64,000 nt of DNA from UMGS1889 sp964540575 (GTDB taxonomy: Bacteria; Bacillota; Clostridia; Oscillospirales; Ruminococcaceae). The translations under genes were made by a program, and so were the position numbers. Numbering within the stretch: position 1 is the first letter of the stretch; every line of letters begins with the position of its first letter. Positions 56,966-64,000 of this stretch are shown here, piece after piece. The stretch covers positions 1-64,000 of the forward strand of contig CAZINI010000005.1 of NCBI GenBank assembly GCA_964540575.1. The letters are read 5' to 3'. The notes beneath the pieces were generated by a model that worked only from the letters and a program-made list of their open reading frames with translations, made no database searches and was not told the origin of the DNA.

Positions 56966-57886
56966 ATGAGAAAATTCAATCCCGAGGGAACACTTATCGC
57001 AACGCCCGAAAACAGAAGCTATCTTCGCTCTCAGCGAAGCCTTGAAGATGCAATGGCAAGGGGCAGAATACTTGAAGCCTATACCCTGCTCTGCGACAGC
57101 AGTCACAACCTGATCGTAGATCTTGGCTGTATGAAGGGAATTATCCCGAGAATTGAGGGTGCAGCGGGAATAGAAAGCGGTGCCACCAAAGACATTGCCC
57201 TGATAACAAAGGTCAGCAAGCCCGTTAGCTTTGTTGTTACAGGCTTTACACAAGACGAGCTGGGCAGCACTATGGCAGTTCTGTCACGCCGCAAGGTGCA
57301 GGAGGACTGCATTTACGAATACATATCCCGCCTTGAACCGGGAGATGTGATACCTGCCAGAGTTACCCATCTTGAACAGTTCGGAGCGTTTGTTGACATA
57401 GGCTGCGGCGTACCGTCCCTTATTCCCATAGACGCAATTTCGGTGTCAAGAATTTCCCATCCCGCCGACAGATTTAAGGTCGGACAGGAGATCAGAGTTG
57501 TTGTAAAAGCAGTTCAGAACGGAAGAGTTTGGCTCTCGCACAAGGAACTGCTGGGAAGCTGGGAGGAAAATGCGGCAATGTTTTCCGCCGGTCAGACCGT
57601 TTCGGGAATTGTCCGCTCGGCAGAAAGCTACGGCGTATTCATTGAGCTTGCACCAAATCTTGCAGGTCTTGCCGAACCGAGAGATAACCTATTTCCGGGG
57701 CAGAACGCAACCGTATACATTAAAGCACTTATTCCCGAAAAAATGAAGGTAAAGCTGATAATCGTTGACCTTCCCGAGGAACGTCCCGAGCTGAAGCCTA
57801 TCCGATATTTTACCGATGCAGGTCATATCGACCGCTGGGTATATTCCTCGGAAACTTCGGGCAAGCTGATACAAACGGTATTCTGA
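56966..57886 (+). CDS. S1 RNA-binding domain protein
   Basis: A 306-residue protein resembling the short S1-like proteins of Clostridia. The N-terminal third is S1-like but divergent. A clear S1 domain spans ~128-197 (LEPGDVIPARVTHLEQFGAFVDIGCGVPSLIPI) and another ~208-275 (VSGIVRSAESYGVFIELAPNLAGLAEP). TGGAGG lies before ATG 56966. It probably binds mRNA or ribosomes. Its TGA abuts the rarA stop on the other strand with no base between. Confidence 0.85.
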   Translation: MRKFNPEGTLIATPENRSYLRSQRSLEDAMARGRILEAYTLLCDSSHNLIVDLGCMKGIIPRIEGAAGIESGATKDIALITKVSKPVSFVVTGFTQDELGSTMAVLSRRKVQEDCIYEYISRLEPGDVIPARVTHLEQFGAFVDIGCGVPSLIPIDAISVSRISHPADRFKVGQEIRVVVKAVQNGRVWLSHKELLGSWEENAAMFSAGQTVSGIVRSAESYGVFIELAPNLAGLAEPRDNLFPGQNATVYIKALIPEKMKVKLIIVDLPEERPELKPIRYFTDAGHIDRWVYSSETSGKLIQTVF

Positions 57887-59161
57887 CTACTTTTTCTGTG
57901 CTTCTTCAAGTATTTTTTTACGATAAGCAGCTGCTGCCATTTCGGTCTTATTTTCACCGAAATGGTAGTAGACCTTCCCTTTCAGCTTATCGGGCATATA
58001 CTCCTGCTGAACATAATGATTTTTATAATCGTGGGGATAGAGATAGTGCTGTCCCCTTATTTTTGCGTCCTCGCCATCAAGATGAACATTCTGCAAATGC
58101 CGTGGAAAATCTCCGAAATCGCCGTGATGAACGTCCTCCAGAGCTTCGTTTATCGCCATATATGCAGAATTTGACTTAGGAGCGGTGGCAAGCAGGATAA
58201 CAGCGTTTGCCAGCGGAATTCTCGCCTCGGGCAGACCAAGCTGCATTGCACTGTCAACACACGCCTTGACTATCGGGATAGCCAACGGATACGCAAGTCC
58301 AACGTCCTCGGCGGCAATAACCAGCAGCCGTCTTGACAGCGAGATAATATCTCCCGCTTCTATCAGTCTTGCGGCATAGTGGATAGCAGCGTTTTCGTCC
58401 GAACCCCTGATAGATTTCTGCAATGCGGACAAAATGTCGTAATGCTGGTCGCCGTCCCTGTCATAACGCATATTGCTTCGCTGAGTGAGTGCTTCTGCAG
58501 AGTCAAGAGTAACAGTGATATTTCCCGTGTTTTCTGCCGCCATTACACAAAGCTCTGCAATGCTTACAGCCTTTCGCACGTCGCCGCCGCAGCCTCTTGC
58601 GATATATTCGGTGACCTCGGGAGCAACATTTATCTCCGTTTTCATTTCATCGGCAAGAATTGCAAAGGCTCTGTTTACCGCCGGAAGTATCTCTTCGGCT
58701 GAAACGGGTTTGAACTCAAACACCGCCGAACGGCTGAGAATTGCATTGTATACATAGAAATACGGATTTTCTGTTGTTGATGCTATCAGAGTTATCTGTC
58801 CGTTTTCGATATATTCCAGCAGCGATTGCTGCTGTTTTTTGTTGAGATACTGTATCTCGTCAAGATAGAGGATAACGCCGTTGATACCGTCAAATGTGTT
58901 GGTATCGGCGATGACCTCTTTAATATCTGCAACCGAAGCGGACGTGCCGTTCAGCTTATGCAGCTTCTTCCCTGCCGATTCGGCAACTATTCGTGCAACC
59001 GTTGTTTTTCCCACACCCGAAGGACCGTAAAATATCATATTGGGGATATTTCCGCCTTCGATTATCCTCCGAAGATATTTTCCCTTTCCGAGGATATGTG
59101 TTTGTCCCACGACTTCGTCCAGAGTTTTGGGACGTATTCTGTCTGCAAGAGGTGCGGACAT
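57887..59161 (-). CDS. rarA: Replication-associated recombination protein RarA (MgsA)
   Basis: AAA+ ATPase related to clamp loaders that acts at blocked forks. It starts APLADRIRPKTLDEVVGQTH; Walker A is GPSGVGKTT, Walker B LYLDEIQYL, sensor STTENPYF. The C-terminal tetramerisation domain (YPHDYKNHYVQQEYMPDKLKG) is complete. Start 59161 follows AAAGGTTGTG. The length is 424 residues. Confidence 0.95.
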   Translation of the reverse strand: MSAPLADRIRPKTLDEVVGQTHILGKGKYLRRIIEGGNIPNMIFYGPSGVGKTTVARIVAESAGKKLHKLNGTSASVADIKEVIADTNTFDGINGVILYLDEIQYLNKKQQQSLLEYIENGQITLIASTTENPYFYVYNAILSRSAVFEFKPVSAEEILPAVNRAFAILADEMKTEINVAPEVTEYIARGCGGDVRKAVSIAELCVMAAENTGNITVTLDSAEALTQRSNMRYDRDGDQHYDILSALQKSIRGSDENAAIHYAARLIEAGDIISLSRRLLVIAAEDVGLAYPLAIPIVKACVDSAMQLGLPEARIPLANAVILLATAPKSNSAYMAINEALEDVHHGDFGDFPRHLQNVHLDGEDAKIRGQHYLYPHDYKNHYVQQEYMPDKLKGKVYYHFGENKTEMAAAAYRKKILEEAQKK

Positions 59162-59222
59162 TTTTATCACAACCTTTTTTATAGTTATTTGCAAATTTCA
59201 CTGTCAAATAAATTGGAAGTTG

Positions 59223-59633
59223 TCAAATACCAAATAACGCTCTATTCAAATCGTAAATGTCTATATTGTGGTCGATTACAACATTCATACCCTCTGTTTC
59301 AATTAAAGATTTTATTGCTTCTGCTATGGTTTCCCTGTCTTTAATATATTTTCCATTCACACAAAAACTTTCCATGTCCCAATCATTGTCATATACTAAT
59401 TCAAATTCAATATCATTGTATTTACAAGGAAACCTTGTATTCCACCAAAAAGAAATCCCGGTTGCATTTTTATCAATAATGTTAAACTTCTTGAATAAAG
59501 ACAAGTAAAATTTTAATCTGGAACCATCTGTGCGTAATTCTGATAAAGACATAGGAATATATTCTTGTTCATTATAAAATTCAAAGAAATTATCAATTCC
59601 GGCGGTTGATTTACTATATTTAATTTCTATCAT
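59223..59633 (-). CDS. Hypothetical protein
   Basis: A 136-residue acidic protein (begins MIEIKYSKSTAGIDNFFEFY), AT-rich compared with its neighbours. GGAGGTG lies before start 59633. No family was recognised. It lies between glyA (with terminator) and rarA and may be acquired. Confidence 0.6.
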   Translation of the reverse strand: MIEIKYSKSTAGIDNFFEFYNEQEYIPMSLSELRTDGSRLKFYLSLFKKFNIIDKNATGISFWWNTRFPCKYNDIEFELVYDNDWDMESFCVNGKYIKDRETIAEAIKSLIETEGMNVVIDHNIDIYDLNRALFGI

Positions 59634-59683
59634 AACACACCTCCACAAATTCCAATTTGCAAAGCGATATAAAAATCTCCGAT

Positions 59684-59716
59684 AAAAATGGGCAGAAGGC
59701 GAACCGCCTCCTGCCC
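59684..59716 (-). terminator. Terminator of glyA
   Basis: GGGCAGAAGGCG and CGCCTCCTGCCC with a three-base loop and one mismatch. Five A at 59684-59688 are the T-run on the - strand. Confidence 0.85.
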
Positions 59717-59737
59717 TCGAAAGTCAAAGTAAAAAAA

Positions 59738-60991
59738 TTATTCGTAAAGAGGGTGCTTCTTGCAGATCTCTGTAACGCCTGCACGGATAGCATCGGCATT
59801 CTTGTCGAAATCCTTAGCTGCAAGATACATAAACTCTGCAATCTTGTCCATATCGCCAGTGTTAAGACCTCTTGTGGTAACAGCGGGAGTACCAACTCTT
59901 ACGCCGCTTGTAATAAAGGGCTTCTGGGGGTCGTTGGGGATAGCATTCTTGTTGACGGTGATATAAACCTCATCAAGACGATGCTCGAACTCCTTGCCTG
60001 TAAGGTCGAAAGGACGAAGGTCAACCAGCATAAGGTGATTGTCTGTGCCACCCGAAACAAGGTCAAAACCTCTGTCAAGCAGACCCTTTGCAAGAGCCTG
60101 TGCATTGGCAACGATGTTCTTGCCGTACTCCTTGAACTCGGGCTTGAGAGCCTCACCGAAGCAGACAGCCTTTCCTGCTATAACGTGCATAAGAGGACCG
60201 CCCTGTGTTCCCGGGAAGATAGCGGAATTTATCTTCTTTGCGAGATACTCATTGTTTGTAAGGATAAGACCGCCTCTGGGACCACGAAGTGTCTTATGAG
60301 TTGTGGTTGTGGTTATATCTGCATAAGGAACGGGCGACTGATGCTGACCCGAAGCAACAAGTCCTGCGATATGAGCCATATCAACCATCAGATAAGCACC
60401 GACTGCTCTTGCAATCTCGGAAAGCTTAGCAAAATCAATTGCTCTGGGATATGCGGAAGCACCTGCTACGATAAGCTTGGGCTTGCACTTGTTAGCTTCC
60501 TTATAAAGTGCCTCATAGTCGATAAAGCCCTCATCATTGGTGCCGTAGGGAACGAAGTTGAAGTATTTACCGGAAATATTTACGGGAGAACCGTGAGTAA
60601 GGTGTCCGCCGTGAGCAAGGCTCATACCCATAACAGTATCGCCGGGATTGAGGAGAGCCATATAAACAGCTGTATTAGCCTGTGCACCCGAATGTGCCTG
60701 AACGTTTGCGAACTTTGCACCGAAAAGCATTTTAGCTCTCTCAATAGCAATATTTTCAACAATGTCAACGTCCTCACAGCCGCCGTAGTATCTCTTTCCG
60801 GGATAGCCCTCTGCATACTTGTTGGTAAGCACCGAACCCATTGCAGCCATAACTGCGGGAGATACGATATTTTCGCTGGCGATCAGCTCCAGATTTCTAC
60901 GCTGTCTTGCCAGCTCCTTGTTCATAGCTTCTCCGACTTCGGGGTCGACCGACTGAACATATCCTATGGTGTCGATAATATCATTGTACAT
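59738..60991 (-). CDS. glyA: Serine hydroxymethyltransferase
   Basis: PLP enzyme that interconverts serine and glycine and charges tetrahydrofolate with one-carbon units. It has 417 residues; the PLP lysine is in TTTTHKTLRGPRGG. Other motifs are NKYAEGYPGKRYYGGCE, AHSGAQAN and DMAHIAGLVA. AAAGGAG precedes the ATG. It stands alone with its own promoter and terminator. Codon usage is that of a highly expressed gene. Confidence 0.96.
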   Translation of the reverse strand: MYNDIIDTIGYVQSVDPEVGEAMNKELARQRRNLELIASENIVSPAVMAAMGSVLTNKYAEGYPGKRYYGGCEDVDIVENIAIERAKMLFGAKFANVQAHSGAQANTAVYMALLNPGDTVMGMSLAHGGHLTHGSPVNISGKYFNFVPYGTNDEGFIDYEALYKEANKCKPKLIVAGASAYPRAIDFAKLSEIARAVGAYLMVDMAHIAGLVASGQHQSPVPYADITTTTTHKTLRGPRGGLILTNNEYLAKKINSAIFPGTQGGPLMHVIAGKAVCFGEALKPEFKEYGKNIVANAQALAKGLLDRGFDLVSGGTDNHLMLVDLRPFDLTGKEFEHRLDEVYITVNKNAIPNDPQKPFITSGVRVGTPAVTTRGLNTGDMDKIAEFMYLAAKDFDKNADAIRAGVTEICKKHPLYE

Positions 60992-61033
60992 TTTAACTGC
61001 TCCTTTGCATTAAAAATAAACAGGGTTATTTAT

Positions 61034-61062
61034 ATTATACTACATAAAAACAGAAATTTCAA
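61034..61062 (-). promoter_or_regulatory. SigA-type promoter of glyA
   Basis: On the - strand TTGAAA, 17 nt, TATAAT, 43 bp before the start. The leader is too short for a riboswitch. Confidence 0.75.
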
Positions 61063-61102
61063 CTGTTTCAGCAAATTTTGCCTAAAAAATTTTGCCCGGA
61101 AT

Positions 61103-62251
61103 TTATTCAATTGCAACAATATTCTGTGCAAGACTGCATTTGCAAATGATCTCTTCCTTGCCGTCAGGAAGCCGTATAAGATGCTTTCCGTCGGAAACAA
61201 TAAGCGAGCCGTCGGCAGTAAAGGTATAGTCCATTACACCGCATCTTACAAGTTCTTCTTCACCGAGAGAATTTCTGCGGACAAGCTGCCAGCTGCGTGG
61301 GATTATACCCGGGTTCTTGTCACCGTGTTTGCGGTTTTCTTTCTCCGCTTTTTCGGCATTTACAATATTTCCCGCAATAAACAGCTCCTTATTGTCCTTC
61401 TGCTTGGCTTTGAGCGGATTATGAAAGCCCTTGCCGTCGGAGCTGAGCGATTCACCGCCGAACATTATGGAAAACATATTCAAGAAACCGCCGATCGCCT
61501 TGATTATCCTTACGGGAAACAGCAGCAGATCCAACCAGAAATTGCCGTCATTGCCCGACTTATACGGACGTTTTATGTAATAAAGCACTCCGTCCTTTCC
61601 TATTCTCGGACAAATATAATCAAGCTCCTCGGAACTGCAAAGCTCGGTAAGCTCATTCTTTTCAAAGCTGTAAACCGAAAGTCCTCTCGGAGAAACGGCA
61701 GCTGCAACACCATCACCGTTTCTGCCTATGCCTGCTGTGCTGAAATAAAGCTCATTTCCCGAAGCCGACCAACAGGGACATTCCTCCAAAGTATCGCCGT
61801 CCGTAAGCTCCGTAAGACTTCCCGAAGAAAGGTCGTAAACGGAAATATGCCTTGTTCCACCGCCGTACTCAACGGAGATAGCAAGCTTTCCGTCACGGCA
61901 GTCCATCTCGAAGGGATGGAAATTCTGAGCGGCGGTAATGTGGTTTTCATCGCCGTTTTCCGATTTATAGTAAAGTCCGCCTACCTCCCCTGTCAGGATA
62001 GAATAGATGAGTCTGCCGTCGGGTGCGGAGGCAAGTCCGCAAACATAGGCATTTGCAGCTTCATCGTCCGAAAAAGTCCTCAATGTGCCCGTAAAAGCCG
62101 CACCTGTACCCGAGTGCTTCCATTCGCTCCGCTGTTTAATTTCCGAAAGATTCTTTTTATAGGTTTCTGCCCTGTGGCTTACAAATTCCTTCGGCTCGGA
62201 TTTTGTATCGGTCACATACATTTTATTTTCCGATGTAAAATATATTTTCAT
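61103..62251 (-). CDS. Beta-propeller-like hypothetical protein
   Basis: A 382-residue protein with repeated short motifs of the TolB/WD kind (ISVYDLSSGSLTELTDGD, CPCWSASGNELYFSTAG, YTFADGSLIVSD-like). It has no signal peptide, so it is probably cytosolic, although one hydrophobic stretch (LDLLLFPVRIIKAIGGFL, ~245) could touch the membrane. Start 62251 was preferred to GTG 62260. It follows the membrane protein gene by 14 bases and is likely cotranscribed. Function unknown. Confidence 0.65.
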   Translation of the reverse strand: MKIYFTSENKMYVTDTKSEPKEFVSHRAETYKKNLSEIKQRSEWKHSGTGAAFTGTLRTFSDDEAANAYVCGLASAPDGRLIYSILTGEVGGLYYKSENGDENHITAAQNFHPFEMDCRDGKLAISVEYGGGTRHISVYDLSSGSLTELTDGDTLEECPCWSASGNELYFSTAGIGRNGDGVAAAVSPRGLSVYSFEKNELTELCSSEELDYICPRIGKDGVLYYIKRPYKSGNDGNFWLDLLLFPVRIIKAIGGFLNMFSIMFGGESLSSDGKGFHNPLKAKQKDNKELFIAGNIVNAEKAEKENRKHGDKNPGIIPRSWQLVRRNSLGEEELVRCGVMDYTFTADGSLIVSDGKHLIRLPDGKEEIICKCSLAQNIVAIE

Positions 62252-62265
62252 AATGCCCACCCTTA

Positions 62266-62847
62266 TCAGATTTTTTCGCCGTCTTGGAAAATTGCTTTAA
62301 ATTCCGAAACATTTTCATTTGTCACAAGAAGAATATTATAGCTGCCTTCATTTTCATAAACAGCAGCATAATGGTTGGGATTTTCAATATCCGTGTAAAT
62401 ATTTCCGTAGAAATAATTCTCCCTATATGACTCAAAATCGGTGACAGATACCCGTATTTCTTCGGAAATATCCCCGAATTCAAAATCAAGAAAGCTCTCT
62501 GCCGCTTCAATAGCTTCGTCCTCATTCGATGCAGAGATCTCAAAAACCAGCTTCGTTATCCCATCGCCTTTTGCATAGAACATCGTCCCTCCGCAAAACC
62601 GATAATCTTCGGAAACGTTCACTTTTGCAAGCTCTGAGACAATACTCAGCTGAGATTCATTCAGTTCACGAAGCATATACATATTTTCGCTGTTATAGAA
62701 AAATTTGAAAGTCTTAACTCCCACATAGCCTACTGCATAGATAAGGATACATATTACCGTATACAGAAAATTCTTCGCCGGGCTTGTGCGGGGTCTGTCA
62801 GGCTCTTCTTCCTCAATATTTTCAATCAATTCCTCGTTATTTTCCAT
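62266..62847 (-). CDS. Single-pass membrane protein of unknown function
   Basis: A 193-residue protein. The acidic cytosolic start (MENNEELIENIEEEEPDRPR) is followed by one membrane segment (~28-46) and an extracellular domain of ~145 residues (NYFYGNIYTDIENPNHYAAV). GGAG precedes the ATG. No family was recognised. Confidence 0.65.
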   Translation of the reverse strand: MENNEELIENIEEEEPDRPRTSPAKNFLYTVICILIYAVGYVGVKTFKFFYNSENMYMLRELNESQLSIVSELAKVNVSEDYRFCGGTMFYAKGDGITKLVFEISASNEDEAIEAAESFLDFEFGDISEEIRVSVTDFESYRENYFYGNIYTDIENPNHYAAVYENEGSYNILLVTNENVSEFKAIFQDGEKI

Positions 62848-62980
62848 TGCTATCTCCGTAAAATCAAAATAATTGTATAAAATATTATAACATAAGCCTT
62901 TGATTTAGTCAATATTTATAGTGCAATTTACAGGATTTTATGTTATAATATAGTTATATCATATTTTTATCGGAGGAAAA

Positions 62981-63997
62981 ATGAACAGCGAAATTAAATT
63001 CAAAATCAACTGGGACAGCGTAAGCGGCGTTTTTGCCGTTCCAAATGAAGCTGTCGATTACATAAAGCTTGCGGACGAGAAAGCGGTAAAGGTTCTGCTT
63101 CTCCTTTTGAGATACGGAAAGGACTGCACTGCTGCAAGGATAAAAAACCTTCTTGGATTTAGTGAAGACGCAATTGAGGAAGCTCTTTCCTACTGGGAAC
63201 AGCTGGGAATGATAATTAGCACGGAAAAGCCAAAGCAGCCTGCACCCCAGCCCGAAAAGCCTCGTGAACAGCCAAAACAGGAGAAAAAAGAAAAGGAGCT
63301 TCCCGAACAGCCGAAGATCTCCCCCACCCGTACACTGACTCCCAAGGAGATCGCCGAAAGGATAGAGTCATCTCAGGAGGTCGCTTTTCTTTTTGCTTCG
63401 GCGGAGTCGTGTCTTGGCAGAATGCTCAATCACACGGAGCACCGTTCGCTGATATGGATAGTGGATTATCTTGGACTGCCGCCCGATGTTGTGCTTATGC
63501 TTATCGAATACTGCAAGAGCATCGGCAAGACCAGTATGCGTTATATCGAAACGATTGCCGTTTCTTGGCAGGAAAAAAGCATTTTCACCCACGAAGCAGC
63601 TGCTGCCGAGATTGAAAATATGGTCAAGAGCCACACACTGTCCTGCCAGGTTGCTTCAAGGCTCGGGCTTAACAGAAATCTAATTTCCAAGGAGCAGAAT
63701 TTTGTCAACGAATGGTCTGCAAGGGGCATTAATATTGAGCTAATTACCTATGCTTACGAAAAAAATATCGAAGCCATCGGCAAGCTTTCCTTTGCTTATA
63801 TGAACAAAATTATCCTCAGCTGGATTGAAAATGGTCTGAAAACCATTGAAGATATAGATAAATTCGATTTGAAGAAGAAAACTGAACTGTCGGAACAGCA
63901 AGCACAAAATGATAAGGGCGAGCATTCATATGACCTTGATATGTTTGACACATTTGCTCTTGAACATACTCCGAAAATCAAAGGAGATGACGAATAA
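62981..63997 (+). CDS. DnaD domain replication protein
   Basis: A 338-residue primosome-type protein. An N-terminal winged-helix-like region (~1-85) is followed by a Pro/Glu/Lys linker (~86-115) and two DnaD (DDBH2) domains, ~130-205 and ~220-290. The second has ISKEQNFVNEWSARGINIEL and AYEKNIEAIGKLSFAYMNKIILSW. GGAGG precedes the ATG. The stop overlaps an ATG at 63997 at the window edge, presumably a DnaC/DnaI-type helicase loader, which cannot be confirmed. Confidence 0.88.
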   Translation: MNSEIKFKINWDSVSGVFAVPNEAVDYIKLADEKAVKVLLLLLRYGKDCTAARIKNLLGFSEDAIEEALSYWEQLGMIISTEKPKQPAPQPEKPREQPKQEKKEKELPEQPKISPTRTLTPKEIAERIESSQEVAFLFASAESCLGRMLNHTEHRSLIWIVDYLGLPPDVVLMLIEYCKSIGKTSMRYIETIAVSWQEKSIFTHEAAAAEIENMVKSHTLSCQVASRLGLNRNLISKEQNFVNEWSARGINIELITYAYEKNIEAIGKLSFAYMNKIILSWIENGLKTIEDIDKFDLKKKTELSEQQAQNDKGEHSYDLDMFDTFALEHTPKIKGDDE

Positions 63998-64000
63998 TGG

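Noticed and set aside
61000..61100. Riboswitch in front of glyA
   Set aside because: The promoter is 43 bp before the start, so the leader is too short for a known glycine, THF or SAM aptamer.
59657..62341. 894-codon open frame on the + strand
   Set aside because: It is antisense to glyA and the propeller protein gene, crosses two intergenic regions, is Cys- and Ile-rich without any domain, and has no ribosome site. glyA codon bias keeps the opposite frame open.

Overview
The window looks like chromosome from a spore-forming, Gram-positive clostridium of the Ruminococcus/Oscillospiraceae kind. It carries spoIIGA-sigE-sigG, gerW/ytfJ, spoVM and scpAB, plus the Firmicutes cluster yicC-remA-gmk-rpoZ-priA-def-fmt-rsmB-rlmN-prpC-prkC-rsgA-thiN-spoVM. 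The genus is inferred from gene content and order only. No rRNA, tRNA or CRISPR array was seen.

Layout. 1-27.7 kb: ordinary core genes, almost all on the + strand (sporulation sigma factors, L28, condensin ScpAB, cell-wall enzymes, a three-gene biotin carboxyltransferase set, then the gmk-to-spoVM cluster). 27.7-34.4 kb: accessory genes (lipoprotein, XRE regulator, a VirD4-like ATPase with a ClpP-like protease, a macro-domain protein) separated by hairpin-rich palindromic repeats. 34.4-45.1 kb: two elements integrated in tandem. 45.1-46.2 kb: a dif-like site and a Xer recombinase. 46.2-49.2 kb: an IS66 element with decayed transposase genes, foreign cargo and a nested MITE. 49.2-64 kb: core genes again, now mostly on the - strand (ABC exporter, M18 peptidase, prfA-sua5-coaE-slt, rarA, glyA, dnaD). 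The change of dominant strand around 45 kb is what a replication terminus would give, and it fits the dif-like site there.

Main discovery. 34421-43663 is a filamentous phage (inovirus-type) prophage in a Gram-positive host. It has a repressor module, a structured single-strand origin or packaging region, an ssDNA-binding protein, a Rep_trans-type replication initiator, several small membrane proteins, two tandem pVIII-like major coat proteins followed by a strong terminator, a large pIII-like adsorption protein, a pVI-like protein and a Zot/pI assembly ATPase. Directly behind it lies a 1.44-kb element (43664-45104) with a homologous origin hairpin, the same 40-nt terminator repeat, two ribbon-helix-helix genes and a paralogue of the prophage's last gene, but no Rep, coat or Zot. 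It looks like a satellite or a deletion derivative. Both are bounded by copies of the left arm and centre of a 28-bp dif site. The only complete dif copy (45105-45132) is 21 bp upstream of a xer gene. The simplest reading is an inovirus plus satellite that use the host Xer/dif system, as CTXphi and its satellites do in Vibrio, but with a single-Xer arrangement in a clostridium.

Secondary observations: a modular multi-hairpin MITE family with 3-bp TAA target duplications, one copy of which split an IS66 tnpB gene; an IS66 that landed in the loop of a terminator; two genes (scpA and the phage repressor) whose conserved N-termini lie upstream of any ATG/GTG/TTG; and a truncated Zot paralogue with a broken Walker A motif.
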